From positions 40,430 through 104,429 of the forward strand of contig NZ_FPJZ01000007.1 of NCBI RefSeq assembly GCF_900119485.1: a stretch of DNA of 64,000 bases. The letters run 5' to 3'. Position numbers and translations under genes: made by a program. Positions 16,543 through 25,807 of the stretch are shown piece after piece. Origin of the DNA: Thermoactinomyces sp. DSM 45891. Lineage in GTDB: Bacteria > Bacillota > Bacilli > Thermoactinomycetales > Thermoactinomycetaceae. The first letter of the stretch is position 1. Each line of letters starts with the position of its first letter. The notes beneath the pieces were generated by a model. That model did not search any database and was not told the origin of the DNA. It saw only the letters and a program-made list of their open reading frames with translations.

Positions 16543-17709
16543 GTGTCACGTATTGTTGCTGTAGGAACTGCTGTTCCTCCCCATGTATTCAAACAATCCG
16601 ACGTAAAATCCTATGTTGAACATACTTTTTCGGATTCCGTGGAGCACATTGATCGATACTTATCTATCTTTGAAAATACGGCTATCCAACAACGCAGAAT
16701 GAGTCAGCCGTTAGAATGGTTTCAAGAAGATCGTACCTTTGCACAGCGAAATCAAATCTATATTGAGATGGCGTGCCAATTGGGAGAAGAAGCAATTCTT
16801 AGATGTCTGGCTCAGAGTGGGTATCAAATTCGTGAAATCGACCATTTAATATTTGTATCGACAACAGGATTGGCGACTCCTAGTATTGACGCACACCTCG
16901 TTCATCGATTAAATATGAATCCACATATCAAAAGAACCCCCATTTGGGGATTAGGCTGTGCAGGTGGGGTAGTTGGTTTAACACGAGCTTTGGAATTTGC
17001 AAGGGCGTGTCCAGACGAGAAGATACTGCTGGTAGCAGTGGAGCTATGTGGGCTTACTTTTCGTAAGAACGATCGTTCCAAAAGCAATATCGTCGCAACC
17101 TCCCTATTCGCAGATGGTGCGGCGGCAGTGCTTGTTACAGGGAGTGAAGTGCCGATCCATGTTCCCCAAGATACCTATTTGCATTACCATTCATCCCAGA
17201 GTCAAGTCTTCCCCGACTCCTTAGATGTAATGGGATGGGACTTAGAAGATGACGGTCTAAAGGTCGTTTTTTCTAAGGAGATCCCTACTCTGGTCAAAAA
17301 AGAAGTGGGTCCCGTTTTACGATCCTTTCTGCAAACTCAGGGCCTCACATGCAAAGATGTACAACGATGGATTGCGCATCCTGGTGGCAAAAAAGTAGTA
17401 CAAGCATATGAGGAGATTACAGGATTACCTGCTGAATCCTTTGCCTCCGCATACGAAATTCTACGTGATTTTGGTAATATGTCTTCGGTAACAGTTCTGT
17501 TTGTCCTACAACATGAGTTGCAACATCAGCATCAAGCACAGGAAAAAGGTATGCTACTCGCAATGGGTCCTGGATTTAGCGCAGAGTTTTTATTAGTAGA
17601 ATGGCTTCCTATTCCGCAAGAGAGTCACTTGCTACAACCAGATCATGTCCCTCACTCGAACCCTCGATACCAGAGACAACTTCCTGATTGGGAGGTAGAA
17701 CTGACATGA
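16543..17709 (+). CDS. bpsA: Type III polyketide synthase (BpsA-like)
   Basis: A 388-residue chalcone-synthase-like enzyme with the full catalytic triad: Cys139 (GLGCAGG), His279 (IAHPGG) and Asn312 (DFGNMSS). It extends fatty acyl-CoA starters with malonyl-CoA to give alkylpyrones or alkylresorcinols. The GTG at 16543 is chosen because GAGGAGGG lies just before it and the conserved family start (SRIVAVGTAVP) follows at once; a TTG at 16501 would add 14 poorly conserved residues. The next gene overlaps by ATGA. The order synthase-methyltransferase equals bpsA-bpsB (ypbQ) of B. subtilis, which makes methylated alkylpyrones. Confidence 0.9.
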   Translation: MSRIVAVGTAVPPHVFKQSDVKSYVEHTFSDSVEHIDRYLSIFENTAIQQRRMSQPLEWFQEDRTFAQRNQIYIEMACQLGEEAILRCLAQSGYQIREIDHLIFVSTTGLATPSIDAHLVHRLNMNPHIKRTPIWGLGCAGGVVGLTRALEFARACPDEKILLVAVELCGLTFRKNDRSKSNIVATSLFADGAAAVLVTGSEVPIHVPQDTYLHYHSSQSQVFPDSLDVMGWDLEDDGLKVVFSKEIPTLVKKEVGPVLRSFLQTQGLTCKDVQRWIAHPGGKKVVQAYEEITGLPAESFASAYEILRDFGNMSSVTVLFVLQHELQHQHQAQEKGMLLAMGPGFSAEFLLVEWLPIPQESHLLQPDHVPHSNPRYQRQLPDWEVELT

Positions 17710-18284
17710 AATGGACATTGATTCTCTGGTCCCTGGTTGTGTTCCAAAGGATTTGGGAAGTGGGGATTGCCAAGCAAAATGGAGAATGGATGAGGCGACA
17801 AGGTGGAAAAGAAGTAGGGAGAGAGCATTATCCTCTTCTAGTAGGGGTTCATGTGTTGTTTTTCCTAGGGATCCTCGTTGAAATGTTTTTGTATCGTGCG
17901 ACCCCGCCTACATGGTGGTGGATTCCTTTCACCCTATTTATAGGTGTCCAAGCTTTACGATATTGGTCCATTCGTTCTTTAGGACGATTCTGGAATACAA
18001 GGATCTGGGTTCTACCCAATACACCTATTGAACGAAAAGGTCCTTATCGATATATGAGGCATCCTAACTATGTAGCGGTGGTGACGGAGTTCTTAGTGTT
18101 TCCGCTTCTTTTTGGAGCCTACGTAACCTGCATCGTGATGACATTTGTTAATATACTAGTCCTCGTCTTGCTACGTATTCCGATGGAAGAGCAAGCATTA
18201 AAAGAAGTGAGCCTAAGTTTAAACGAAGAAGAAATGGAATATACAGGTGGCCTGTTTTCCCGCTGGGATCAGGAGCCATCTTGA
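17706..18284 (+). CDS. bpsB: Isoprenylcysteine methyltransferase-like protein (BpsB/YpbQ)
   Basis: A 192-residue membrane methyltransferase of the ICMT-like family with four or five helices. The C-terminal SAM-binding signature is visible: GPYRYMRHPNY, then RIPMEEQAL. The ATG at 17706 overlaps the stop of the synthase gene and has GGGAGGT inside that gene. In B. subtilis the homologue O-methylates the pyrones made by the type III synthase. The same is expected here. Confidence 0.88.
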   Translation: MKWTLILWSLVVFQRIWEVGIAKQNGEWMRRQGGKEVGREHYPLLVGVHVLFFLGILVEMFLYRATPPTWWWIPFTLFIGVQALRYWSIRSLGRFWNTRIWVLPNTPIERKGPYRYMRHPNYVAVVTEFLVFPLLFGAYVTCIVMTFVNILVLVLLRIPMEEQALKEVSLSLNEEEMEYTGGLFSRWDQEPS

Positions 18285-18286
18285 TA

Positions 18287-18341
18287 CAAAAGGAGATAGG
18301 AAGTGGACCGATTATTATGGGTCCGCTTTTTATCTCCTTTT
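18287..18341 (+). terminator. Terminator after the polyketide genes
   Basis: A nested hairpin: an outer AAAAGGAGATA / TATCTCCTTTTT stem and an inner GTGGACC / GGGTCCGC stem, ending in a T-run. Confidence 0.75.
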
Positions 18342-18425
18342 TCAATCAGTACTAGAATGAACGTCTTGGCACTATATATAATTATCGAATTTTATCGTTT
18401 GAATAAGTAGTTAGAGAGGTGGGGG

Positions 18426-19148
18426 ATGATGCCTCGTAGACGTCCGATGCGTAAATCTTGGAACATTTCATTTCGTTTTGCACGAAATAGATGGATTTCT
18501 ATAGTGATCATCGCACTACTCATTTTAATTCCTGTCTTATGGACGGTGGAGCAAAATATTGATCCTGTCCTTATGCACATCGCCGTTACAGAAGTGAAGA
18601 AGGAAGCCCAAGCTGCGATTACAAAAGGGATTGAACAGCAAGTTCATATGGGAGAAGAGTTAAATAAGCTCATACAGGTGCAAAAAGCCGAAGATGGCAG
18701 GATTGTTTCGGTTCAATTTGAACCACTCACCCAAGCAAAAATATATACAAACAGTGCGAAGGAGATTGAAAAATCGATGGCGCACCTGAAGGATAAACCG
18801 ATCGAAATATCTTTAGGTCAAGTGATGCAATCTACCATGTTTGCAGATTTTGGGCCCGATATTCCTGTGCGAATGTGGCAGGAAGGATCTGCAAAAATCA
18901 GCCTGGAGCCAAAGCTACAAGCACAAGGGATCAATATGGTTCTCATCACAGTGAACCTGGTGGTGCAAACTGAATTAGGAATCATTGTTCCATTTAATAA
19001 AGATATGATTCAATTTACTACCTCCTATCCCATTGCACAAACCATGGTAGTAGGTGAAGTGCCAAGCTACTACTATAACTCTGAAGATGGTAAGCATACT
19101 GGAAACCAGCCTGCTCTACCGCCTATCGAAAAAAAGAATGAGCATTGA
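18426..19148 (+). CDS. yunB: Sporulation protein YunB
   Basis: A 240-residue protein with a basic N terminus, one membrane helix (about 30-44) and an outside domain of the YunB family. The family hallmarks LTVN/ITVNLVVQTELGIIVP and the pairs of amphipathic beta strands are present. YunB of B. subtilis is made in the mother cell and is involved in sporulation. A GAGAGGTGGGG SD site precedes two tandem ATG codons. The gene is convergent with the UbiD gene, and the hairpin overlaps its stop codon. In B. subtilis yunB also lies beside lytH and lipA, which are close by here. Confidence 0.85.
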   Translation: MMPRRRPMRKSWNISFRFARNRWISIVIIALLILIPVLWTVEQNIDPVLMHIAVTEVKKEAQAAITKGIEQQVHMGEELNKLIQVQKAEDGRIVSVQFEPLTQAKIYTNSAKEIEKSMAHLKDKPIEISLGQVMQSTMFADFGPDIPVRMWQEGSAKISLEPKLQAQGINMVLITVNLVVQTELGIIVPFNKDMIQFTTSYPIAQTMVVGEVPSYYYNSEDGKHTGNQPALPPIEKKNEH

Positions 19149-19168
19149 TTTATTAAATCGATGCTCAT
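19138..19168. terminator. Shared terminator between convergent yunB and ubiD-type genes
   Basis: ATGAGCATTGATTT pairs with AAATCGATGCTCAT around a 3-base loop. It overlaps the end of yunB and lies 12 bases from the stop of the opposite gene. Confidence 0.65.
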
Positions 19169-19180
19169 CCTAATAAAGTA

Positions 19181-20944
19181 CTATCTAGAAGGAAAATACT
19201 CTTTCCATCGTGTATCAACTAATTCTTTAATTTCAGGTAGTGGCTCTAGTTCATCTGGATATCCGGGTTTCATTCGCGCATCAATGATGATCGGACATTG
19301 ATAGCTCGAATGGTGTCGGACAAGTTCCGCTTTGGCATAAATATCATATGCTGGATCAAATCGAGTAAATGCTGTCCACAAGAAGGAAGTCTGATCTGAT
19401 GCCGCCTTTATGTCGTCTACAAGGAAAAGGAAACACCAATCTTGTAACTGTTCTCCATAATGTTTCAGCAAGATATTAGGGAGATCTGGATTTGCCTCGT
19501 AAGCATCTGCCTGGAGTACTAGTGCTCCCCGGCAGTAGACAGCTACATCATGGATTCCGTTCATATCAGGTCCGTGATACTCAGATGATAAGCTTCTAAC
19601 AGGGTCTCCAGTTCCAACTAAGACTGCCTTACTTCCATGATTAAGACGACGGCCTGTATAGTCTAATGTATCCATCGAAGTGTGATTAAAGATGAACAAA
19701 TCAGTTCGTGGGTCAAAGCGCTCCATTACGGATTCGAATAATGAAGTAAAGTTTCCTAGATCTACAGCTTGATCCGTGACAATCAGGAATTTTGTCAGTG
19801 TTAACTGTCCTTCACCCAAGATGCGGAATGCATTGGCTAAAGCTTCGCGCTTATAGCTTTCTCGCACAACAGCAGCCGCTAATGGATGGAAACCTGTCTC
19901 CGCATATGTCCACAGATCACGCACACCTGGCATAGCCATCGGGAATGCAGGAGACAGAAGGCGTTGGAGGAAGTCCCCTAAATAATAGTCTTCTTGTTTC
20001 GGTTTCCCAACGATGGTAGCTGGATAAATGGCATCGGTACGATGATGAACAGATTTTATGTGGAAGACTGGGAAGTCATGCGCTAATGAGTAATATCCGT
20101 AATGATCCCCAAATGGCCCTTCTAATCTGCGCTCATGGGCAGTAACTAATCCGGAGAGTACGAATTCGGCTTCGGCAATAATCGGATAGCTACCATCTGC
20201 AGGACGAACAACAGGTAATTTTTCACCTACAATTAATGAAGTAAGAAGTAGTTCAGGCAAAAATTCAGGAACGGGAGCGATGGCAGAGGCAATTAATGCT
20301 GGAGGGCCACCTAGGAACATGCGAACGGGTAGATCTTGATCCCGTTTTTCAGCTTCGAAGTGATGGAACCCACCACCTTTGTGAATTTGCCAGTGCATCC
20401 CTGTAGTATTCGCATTATACACTTGCATGCGATACATTCCTAGGTTATGTTGTCCCGTTTCAGGATGCTCCGTGTACACGAGTGGTAAAGTGAAAAAAGG
20501 ACCTCCGTCTTCTTGCCAAGAGGTAAGTACAGGTAGTTCGTTTAGATCCACCTGCATTTGCTTAGCAGCAAGAGCAGGGGCTTGGCTTTCGGAAACGGTT
20601 TTTAATCCGATTTTTAGTAGATCTTGAAGGACTTTTCGCTCTTTCCAGAGAGCTGATGGAGTGGGAGGAAGCATCGTATGGGTAAGTTCCACCACTTTTT
20701 TCATTAATTCCTCGGGACGAGTTCCAAATGCTAAATGAACCCTACGGATGGTACCAAAAAGATTGGTGACGACAGGGAATTGACTACCTTTTACATTCGT
20801 AAATAATAAAGCAGGTCCTTCTTCATCGATGACCCGCCTATGGATTTCGGCAAGCTCAAGTTTTGGATCGACAGGTGCTGTAATCTCTACAAGATCTCTC
20901 TCCTGACGAAGTTGATCCAAAAAGGAACGAAGATTTTTATGCAA
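19181..20944 (-). CDS. mqnL: UbiD-family decarboxylase (menaquinone, futalosine type)
   Basis: A 587-residue enzyme of the UbiD family, which removes ring carboxyl groups with a prenylated flavin cofactor and a metal. The conserved core LEGPFGDHYGYY, the HERR segment before it and the KPKQED motif are present. Full length for the longer Bacillota/Actinobacteria type. The futalosine-pathway gene mqnE is also in this window, so the likely job is the late decarboxylation in menaquinone synthesis. The TTG start at 20944 follows AGGAGAGA. It is divergent from the glutaredoxin gene. Assignment to that pathway rather than aromatic-acid breakdown is inference. Confidence 0.82.
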   Translation of the reverse strand: MHKNLRSFLDQLRQERDLVEITAPVDPKLELAEIHRRVIDEEGPALLFTNVKGSQFPVVTNLFGTIRRVHLAFGTRPEELMKKVVELTHTMLPPTPSALWKERKVLQDLLKIGLKTVSESQAPALAAKQMQVDLNELPVLTSWQEDGGPFFTLPLVYTEHPETGQHNLGMYRMQVYNANTTGMHWQIHKGGGFHHFEAEKRDQDLPVRMFLGGPPALIASAIAPVPEFLPELLLTSLIVGEKLPVVRPADGSYPIIAEAEFVLSGLVTAHERRLEGPFGDHYGYYSLAHDFPVFHIKSVHHRTDAIYPATIVGKPKQEDYYLGDFLQRLLSPAFPMAMPGVRDLWTYAETGFHPLAAAVVRESYKREALANAFRILGEGQLTLTKFLIVTDQAVDLGNFTSLFESVMERFDPRTDLFIFNHTSMDTLDYTGRRLNHGSKAVLVGTGDPVRSLSSEYHGPDMNGIHDVAVYCRGALVLQADAYEANPDLPNILLKHYGEQLQDWCFLFLVDDIKAASDQTSFLWTAFTRFDPAYDIYAKAELVRHHSSYQCPIIIDARMKPGYPDELEPLPEIKELVDTRWKEYFPSR

Positions 20945-21027
20945 TGGAATCTCTCCTGATTGTCATGATTTTTCTATGTAGTACCTATGATATAGTATTA
21001 GTATATGAGAGAAAAGGAGTTTCTTAT

Positions 21028-21261
21028 ATGAGCGTAATCGTATATTCGAAACCACATTGTCCAGAGTGTAATGTGCTAAAGCGCTTCTTGCGTGATTATC
21101 AAATTGATTTTGTGGTTCGTGACTTAAGTAAGAACCCTAAATATATTGATGAAGTGAAAAGGTTAGGCTTCCTTGGAGTACCTGTTACGGTTATTAATGG
21201 AAAAGCGATTCCAGGTTTACAACCTGATGCAATCTTATCGATGCTTGGGCGAAGGTATTAA
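21028..21261 (+). CDS. Glutaredoxin-like protein (CPEC active site)
   Basis: A 77-residue thioredoxin-fold protein of the NrdH/glutaredoxin type. The redox motif is Cys11-Pro-Glu-Cys14, the cis-Pro loop is GVPVTVING, and the usual helix follows. I use the ATG at 21028 because AAAAGGAG lies just before it and the fold begins there; an upstream in-frame start at 20944 lies in the intergenic promoter region. It is monocistronic with a strong terminator. The partner protein is unknown. Confidence 0.85.
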   Translation: MSVIVYSKPHCPECNVLKRFLRDYQIDFVVRDLSKNPKYIDEVKRLGFLGVPVTVINGKAIPGLQPDAILSMLGRRY

Positions 21262-21273
21262 AGCGTAATATGA

Positions 21274-21319
21274 CAGAGCCCACCCTTAGTTAGATCGACT
21301 AACAAGGGTGGGCTCTGTT
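21274..21319. terminator. Strong terminator between convergent genes
   Basis: CAGAGCCCACCCTTAGTTAG (21274-21293) pairs with CTAACAAGGGTGGGCTCTG (21299-21317), followed by T residues. It serves the glutaredoxin gene and the convergent M23 peptidase gene. Confidence 0.85.
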
Positions 21320-21324
21320 TGATG

Positions 21325-22353
21325 CTAATGCTTCTTTTTCTTTTGAGTGGATTTTTTCTTGATTCGTGCCTCTTTCTCCCACTTTTTTAGAAGAGGAAAG
21401 GGGTCGAATGAGTAATTACGACTTCCGTTAAACTTATAAACCCCGTAATGAAGATGAGGCGGAAATTTTCCAGAGGTACCGGGCGGACCATAACCAGAAG
21501 ATCCGACTGCCCCTAGGACTTCTCCAGGGGTGACAAGGTCTCCTTTCTTCAACCCTTTCCGAAACCCTTTCAGATGGGCGAAGTAGTGGTATTGATTTTT
21601 TGCATCTCGAATGCCGATTCTCCAACCACCAAAAACATTCCACCCGACTAACTCCACATATCCATAGCAAGTACTGAGAACGGGGGTTCCATATCCAGCG
21701 AATATATCGGTTCCTTCATGGATTCGACGGCCGCCCCAACCCCGATTAGCTCCCCATGTTCCCCTGTATGTATAGTTATACTGTAGAGGGATGGGGAATG
21801 AGCTTGCATCCAATAGGAGTGTTTGATGCTTCTGATAGAGGCGTGCGATATGGGTAATAACGTCAACTGCGCTAGGTTGTTGATAGTATTTCCAAAGTTG
21901 TTCACGAATCTGATCCTCACTATTTCCAGAGCTACTAAGAAAGATAGCCACAGAATAGAGTACATCTTGATCGTTTTCTGAATCGACGATCCCATCCCCA
22001 TCCCCATCTCGCCCCATCCCCTGAAAGAAGTGAATACTAGTAGGGTTTGAGCTATGTAAGTCTGGATTTGACAATCCGGACCATTTGGAATCGAGAATCT
22101 GGATAGAAGTAATCCGACTAGGTAATGGTTTGGTATCTTTCTTTTGGATATTCTGCTCATATTGATCCATAGCAGCTAAATACTCCCAAGGTAGTCCGGT
22201 TAGGGATTCTATGGAACGAAAGAGAGCGATCTTTTTTTCATTTTCAGGTTTGGTATTATAGGCAAACCCTTCGGTTGGATAAGTAAGAAGAGAGAAAATG
22301 ATGAGCCAAATACATAGAGAACCAACCTTCTTGTTTACGGTCGTTTCCTTCAC
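21325..22353 (-). CDS. lytH: M23 peptidase, LytH/YunA-like spore cortex enzyme
   Basis: A 342-residue exported protein with an N-terminal signal or anchor helix (about 10-30). The C-terminal M23 domain has HEGTD (zinc ligands His and Asp) and HLHYG. An acidic GDGDG segment at about 115-128 looks like a calcium loop. The N-terminal 60-200 region is helical and typical of LytH-type proteins. LytH of B. subtilis trims peptide side chains in the spore cortex and is encoded beside yunB and lipA, as here. GTG start after GGGGTGG. The C-terminal tail is very Lys-rich. Confidence 0.75.
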   Translation of the reverse strand: MKETTVNKKVGSLCIWLIIFSLLTYPTEGFAYNTKPENEKKIALFRSIESLTGLPWEYLAAMDQYEQNIQKKDTKPLPSRITSIQILDSKWSGLSNPDLHSSNPTSIHFFQGMGRDGDGDGIVDSENDQDVLYSVAIFLSSSGNSEDQIREQLWKYYQQPSAVDVITHIARLYQKHQTLLLDASSFPIPLQYNYTYRGTWGANRGWGGRRIHEGTDIFAGYGTPVLSTCYGYVELVGWNVFGGWRIGIRDAKNQYHYFAHLKGFRKGLKKGDLVTPGEVLGAVGSSGYGPPGTSGKFPPHLHYGVYKFNGSRNYSFDPFPLLKKWEKEARIKKKSTQKKKKH

Positions 22354-22564
22354 TCTACCACCCCATTTCTAAGCCATTATTCTGTTTGTTAGTCTGTCAT
22401 TTTTTGCTGAAATTAAACATGTTTCTTGTGGCTTTCATGGATGAACCATTCCTCTTTTGGCAGGTTCTATTTTTTGAAGGTAAATGTGGTAAGATAAGAA
22501 CATAAGAAGAGTTTCATCTCCAAACGAATTTTTTGCATTTGTTGATATAGAGGAGGAGTAGTCG

Positions 22565-23470
22565 GTGACGACGGAACGTATGGATGGAAAAGAGCGTAAG
22601 CCTGAGTGGTTAAAAGTAAAATTAAGTACAGGTGAGAACTACCAAGAATTAAAGCGAATGATGCGCAGTAAGACACTACATACTGTGTGTGAGGAGGCGC
22701 GCTGTCCAAATATCTATGAGTGCTGGGCCAACGGTACGGCTACTTTCATGATTTTGGGTGATATATGCACACGTGCTTGTCGCTTCTGTGCAGTGAAAAC
22801 AGGACTCCCCACAGAATTAGACCTAGCAGAGCCAGAGCGTGTAGCAGAAGCCGTTCAGCAAATGAGAGTACGACATGCGGTCATCACATCGGTAGCCCGA
22901 GATGATCTCAAGGATGGCGGTGCAGGAATCTTTGCTGCTACGATTAAAGCGGTCCGTGCTAAAAATCCACTCACCAGTGTAGAAGTATTGATCCCTGATT
23001 TTATGGGGAATTGGGATGCTTTGCAAGTGGTGATGGATGCGAGGCCCGATATTCTGAACCACAATATTGAGACCGTTCGTAGACGTTCAGATCGCGTTCG
23101 ATCCAAGGCCAAATATGACCGGACGCTCGAACTATTGAAGCGTGCCAAAGAAATGAAACCAGATATTCCAACGAAATCCAGTATCATGGTAGGTGTGGGC
23201 GAGACTTACGAAGAAGTAAAAGAAACCATGCATGATTTACGTGATCATGATGTAAACATTTTGACGATAGGTCAATATTTACAACCCACAAAAAAACATA
23301 TCAAAATTGAGAAGTACTATACACCTGAAGAGTTTGCAGAGTGGAAAGAGTATGGCATGGGGCTTGGCTTTTCACACGTGGAGTCTGGTCCACTGGTACG
23401 TAGTTCCTACCATGCTCACGAGCAAGTGAAAGGGCATCAAAAAACGACGGAAGAGCGCCTAGCTCAATAA
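22565..23470 (+). CDS. lipA: Lipoyl synthase
   Basis: A 301-residue radical SAM enzyme that inserts two sulfurs into octanoyl chains on lipoyl-dependent proteins. The auxiliary cluster cysteines are Cys42, Cys47 and Cys53; the radical SAM cysteines are Cys68, Cys72 and Cys75; the C-terminal RSSYHA motif supplies the serine ligand of the auxiliary cluster. Full family length. The GTG start follows AGAGGAGG. The next gene, yutD, follows after 48 bases, as in B. subtilis. Confidence 0.96.
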   Translation: MTTERMDGKERKPEWLKVKLSTGENYQELKRMMRSKTLHTVCEEARCPNIYECWANGTATFMILGDICTRACRFCAVKTGLPTELDLAEPERVAEAVQQMRVRHAVITSVARDDLKDGGAGIFAATIKAVRAKNPLTSVEVLIPDFMGNWDALQVVMDARPDILNHNIETVRRRSDRVRSKAKYDRTLELLKRAKEMKPDIPTKSSIMVGVGETYEEVKETMHDLRDHDVNILTIGQYLQPTKKHIKIEKYYTPEEFAEWKEYGMGLGFSHVESGPLVRSSYHAHEQVKGHQKTTEERLAQ

Positions 23471-23518
23471 GGATATCTGGGGCGATCCAGAAAAAAAGAT
23501 TGAGGTTGATGGATCTCT

Positions 23519-23845
23519 ATGGAAATCGTGGAAATTCAAGGATCTACCTTTGAAGTAGTCATGGACTATAAGGAAGGTTGGAATCCAGAGGTATTTAAAA
23601 AACGTTATAGCGAGATCTTAAGTAAATATGATTTTATTGTAGGGGATTGGGGATATGGTCAACTGCGACTAAAGGGATTTTTTCACGAAGACCATATAAG
23701 GGCTACAGCAGATACGAGTATTAGTTACCTCGAAGAGTACTTAAATGAATACTGTAACTTTGGCTGCTCTTACTTTATTCTGCAAAAGAAATTTACACAA
23801 GACGATGCAAAAATGAACACCACTGAACCAGACACCATGGTGTAA
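23519..23845 (+). CDS. yutD: YutD family protein (DUF1027)
   Basis: A 108-residue soluble protein. The pattern DYKEGWNPEVFKKRYSEIL, DFIVGDWGYGQLRLKGF and the C-terminal CNFGCSYFIL is that of the YutD family. Its function is unknown. It sits directly behind lipA, as in B. subtilis. The ATG at 23519 gives the conserved family start; a GAGGTTG SD site lies rather far upstream. Confidence 0.85.
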   Translation: MEIVEIQGSTFEVVMDYKEGWNPEVFKKRYSEILSKYDFIVGDWGYGQLRLKGFFHEDHIRATADTSISYLEEYLNEYCNFGCSYFILQKKFTQDDAKMNTTEPDTMV

Positions 23846-23851
23846 ATAGAA

Positions 23852-23897
23852 AAGACAAAGAGAGCCCTTTTCCACGCAGAAGGGTTTTCTTTGTCTA
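23852..23897. terminator. Terminator after lipA-yutD
   Basis: AGACAAAGA and CCCTTTT pair with AGAAGGG and TCTTTGTCT, giving a long interrupted stem. It also faces the convergent gene that ends at 23942. Confidence 0.7.
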
Positions 23898-23941
23898 CAA
23901 AAATAAAATCCATACGCTAGGTACGTACGGATCGTGTTTAC

Positions 23942-24214
23942 TTAAAAAGTTTGTTCTAAAAAGAACTTTAATTCCTCTGCGGATTCTTTACTAATGCCAA
24001 ATGCAAACTCAAGATACCCTTCTTCTTCTAAATCATCTTTTCCGATAATGGCAAATTTACTGGATTGAATATCCATCACGACCATTTTTCCATAAAATCG
24101 ATCCGTTCTCATGATGACGAGATCAAACCTGACAGTCTCGCCCATAAATCCGACAAAACGAGTGTTTGTTTGTACCGTATCATCATATAGGTGCATGAAG
24201 TCATCCAACATCAT
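23942..24214 (-). CDS. DUF3055 family protein
   Basis: A 90-residue acidic soluble protein. The core pattern (LYDDT..TRFVGFMGE, RFDL, RTDRFYGK, then an AEEL-type C-terminal helix) matches the DUF3055 family of Bacillales, whose function is unknown. AAGGAGA precedes two tandem ATG codons. Confidence 0.75.
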   Translation of the reverse strand: MMLDDFMHLYDDTVQTNTRFVGFMGETVRFDLVIMRTDRFYGKMVVMDIQSSKFAIIGKDDLEEEGYLEFAFGISKESAEELKFFLEQTF

Positions 24215-24280
24215 GGTGCTATCTCCTTCACTGTGTGGATTCTTGCCCCATTATACCGTAGGAATCGAAGTTTGCAAGCC

Positions 24281-24922
24281 TTAGAAGAAAAAGAGAAATT
24301 TGCCTTTCTTCTGCCTCTTTGGAACCACAGGTTGTTCGCTAGCTGCGGCAGATAACTTCTGTGTAAAATGAACATTTCGTAATTCAAGTTTTAGTTGATC
24401 TTGCTTTTTCCGGATCTCATCAAACATCTGATGAACATCATTCCCTGATACACGGTCTAAGTTGAGCGAGACTAACTTGTGTTCCATATCTTCAAATGTT
24501 TCAAATATGGTATACATATGGTCTTCCATACGATCCATTCGCTCAAATAATTCTTCCATCAAATTCCCCATCTGATTCATGGTCGACATGACTTTTTGCA
24601 TGGTCTTCTCTTGCGTAACAGTTGATAAAGAAGTCACATCCTCTTGTGAAACAGAGGCTGAGGGTGCTGGTATTGCTAACTTCCCTTCAAATTTAAGATC
24701 TTCACGAACCTGCTTCATAGACTGATTTGGCACTGCAAGTCGCTCTTTAATGTCGATTAATCGTTCTAAACTATCTTCAGATAAGATATAGTGCCCACGT
24801 TCATTTAGATCGGGACTAATATAGTCTTCAAATACATCAATCCACTTACGAATCGTCCTCGCATGGACTTGGAGGTGTTCTGAAACTTCCCGAGTAGTGA
24901 GGAATTCCTTTTGATTGATCAA
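24281..24922 (-). CDS. racA: MerR-type coiled-coil DNA-binding protein, RacA-like
   Basis: A 213-residue protein. Residues 5-65 form a MerR-type winged helix (TTREVSEHLQVHARTIRKW). A long coiled coil rich in Met, Glu and Gln follows (about 115-180), then a basic tail ending KKGKFLFFF, which could touch the membrane. This layout (winged helix, coiled coil, basic end) is that of RacA, which anchors the chromosome origin at the pole during sporulation. I chose the TTG at 24922: AGGAGGA stands 8 bases before it and lies inside the longer frame that starts at 24940. RacA identity is inferred from architecture. Confidence 0.65.
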   Translation of the reverse strand: MINQKEFLTTREVSEHLQVHARTIRKWIDVFEDYISPDLNERGHYILSEDSLERLIDIKERLAVPNQSMKQVREDLKFEGKLAIPAPSASVSQEDVTSLSTVTQEKTMQKVMSTMNQMGNLMEELFERMDRMEDHMYTIFETFEDMEHKLVSLNLDRVSGNDVHQMFDEIRKKQDQLKLELRNVHFTQKLSAAASEQPVVPKRQKKGKFLFFF

Positions 24923-25021
24923 TGAAGATCCTCCTAACATTTTTATTGTTAGGTATCATTTCTCTTTGAAAAATAGGAATCCTTCTTGATGACAAAGGAA
25001 GTCAAGAGTTGACAGGAAAAT

Positions 25022-25053
25022 AGACAAAAGGCTACCCATACAAGTGGATAGCC
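25022..25053 (-). terminator. Terminator of the secreted-protein gene
   Basis: On the minus strand GGCTATCCA pairs with TGGGTAGCC, followed by TTTTGTCTATTTT. It lies 56 bases after the stop at 25109. Confidence 0.7.
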
Positions 25054-25108
25054 GATATGATAACAATTTTTATTTCATAGTTTACTAAATTGAGCGAAAT
25101 TCAGTCGA

Positions 25109-25633
25109 CTATTTTGATGGATTGTGTTGAATATAGTCAACCGTAATAGTAGCGTTAATTGGGGTAGGGCGAACCCCATTTAGTTGGTCGCCTGTTCTAT
25201 TGAAAGCGGAGAACACGTATTTCTTACCTGATTGTACAGTCGCGAAAAATTCTACTGCTCCTCCATTTTTTATGTTTCGATCTGCCATAACTGGAACTAA
25301 GAAATCAGGCATTTCAACCGTATCGTCCACTCTCATAAAACCCCAAGAAGAGAGCCAGCTTTTTTTGTCAGAGTCTATCTGGTTTGTGGTAATTTTAATA
25401 CGTACCCTAGAAGTATGTGTAGCAGTAAATGGAGCGAAATACTCATTAAATGTATCTAGAGTACAGTTTTGTGTTATTGCGTTGGATACCACAGTGTAAC
25501 TCGTAGTAGAAATTTGTGAAGAGGATACGTCCGTATTACTGTGTGCATATGTAAACGAAGGGAGAGCTATTTCTGCCCCTGTTAACATGGCACTACAAGC
25601 GATTATTCCTGCTATCAAACGTTTTGATTTCAT
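25109..25633 (-). CDS. Secreted protein of unknown function
   Basis: A 174-residue exported protein. The signal peptide is at 1-30 (basic start MKSKR, hydrophobic core, TYAHS cleavage region). The mature part is rich in Thr, Val and aromatic residues and ends in a beta-rich stretch, so an all-beta domain is likely. It has one cysteine. I chose the ATG at 25633 because AAAAGGAG lies just before it; an in-frame ATG at 25669 would put 12 odd residues before the signal peptide. I do not recognise the family. Confidence 0.7.
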   Translation of the reverse strand: MKSKRLIAGIIACSAMLTGAEIALPSFTYAHSNTDVSSSQISTTSYTVVSNAITQNCTLDTFNEYFAPFTATHTSRVRIKITTNQIDSDKKSWLSSWGFMRVDDTVEMPDFLVPVMADRNIKNGGAVEFFATVQSGKKYVFSAFNRTGDQLNGVRPTPINATITVDYIQHNPSK

Positions 25634-25807
25634 CGATGTCGTCTCCTTTTGTAAAAACATAAGACCCATAATATCAAAAAAACATTTATCGTTTTACTAC
25701 ACTAAATTGCATATATTTGAAACCGACATAGGTAGTTTACTTCATCTATTTTCAAGTAGGAAATGAAGGTACGACTTTATAACTACTAAGTATAAGGAGG
25801 TATCTTC

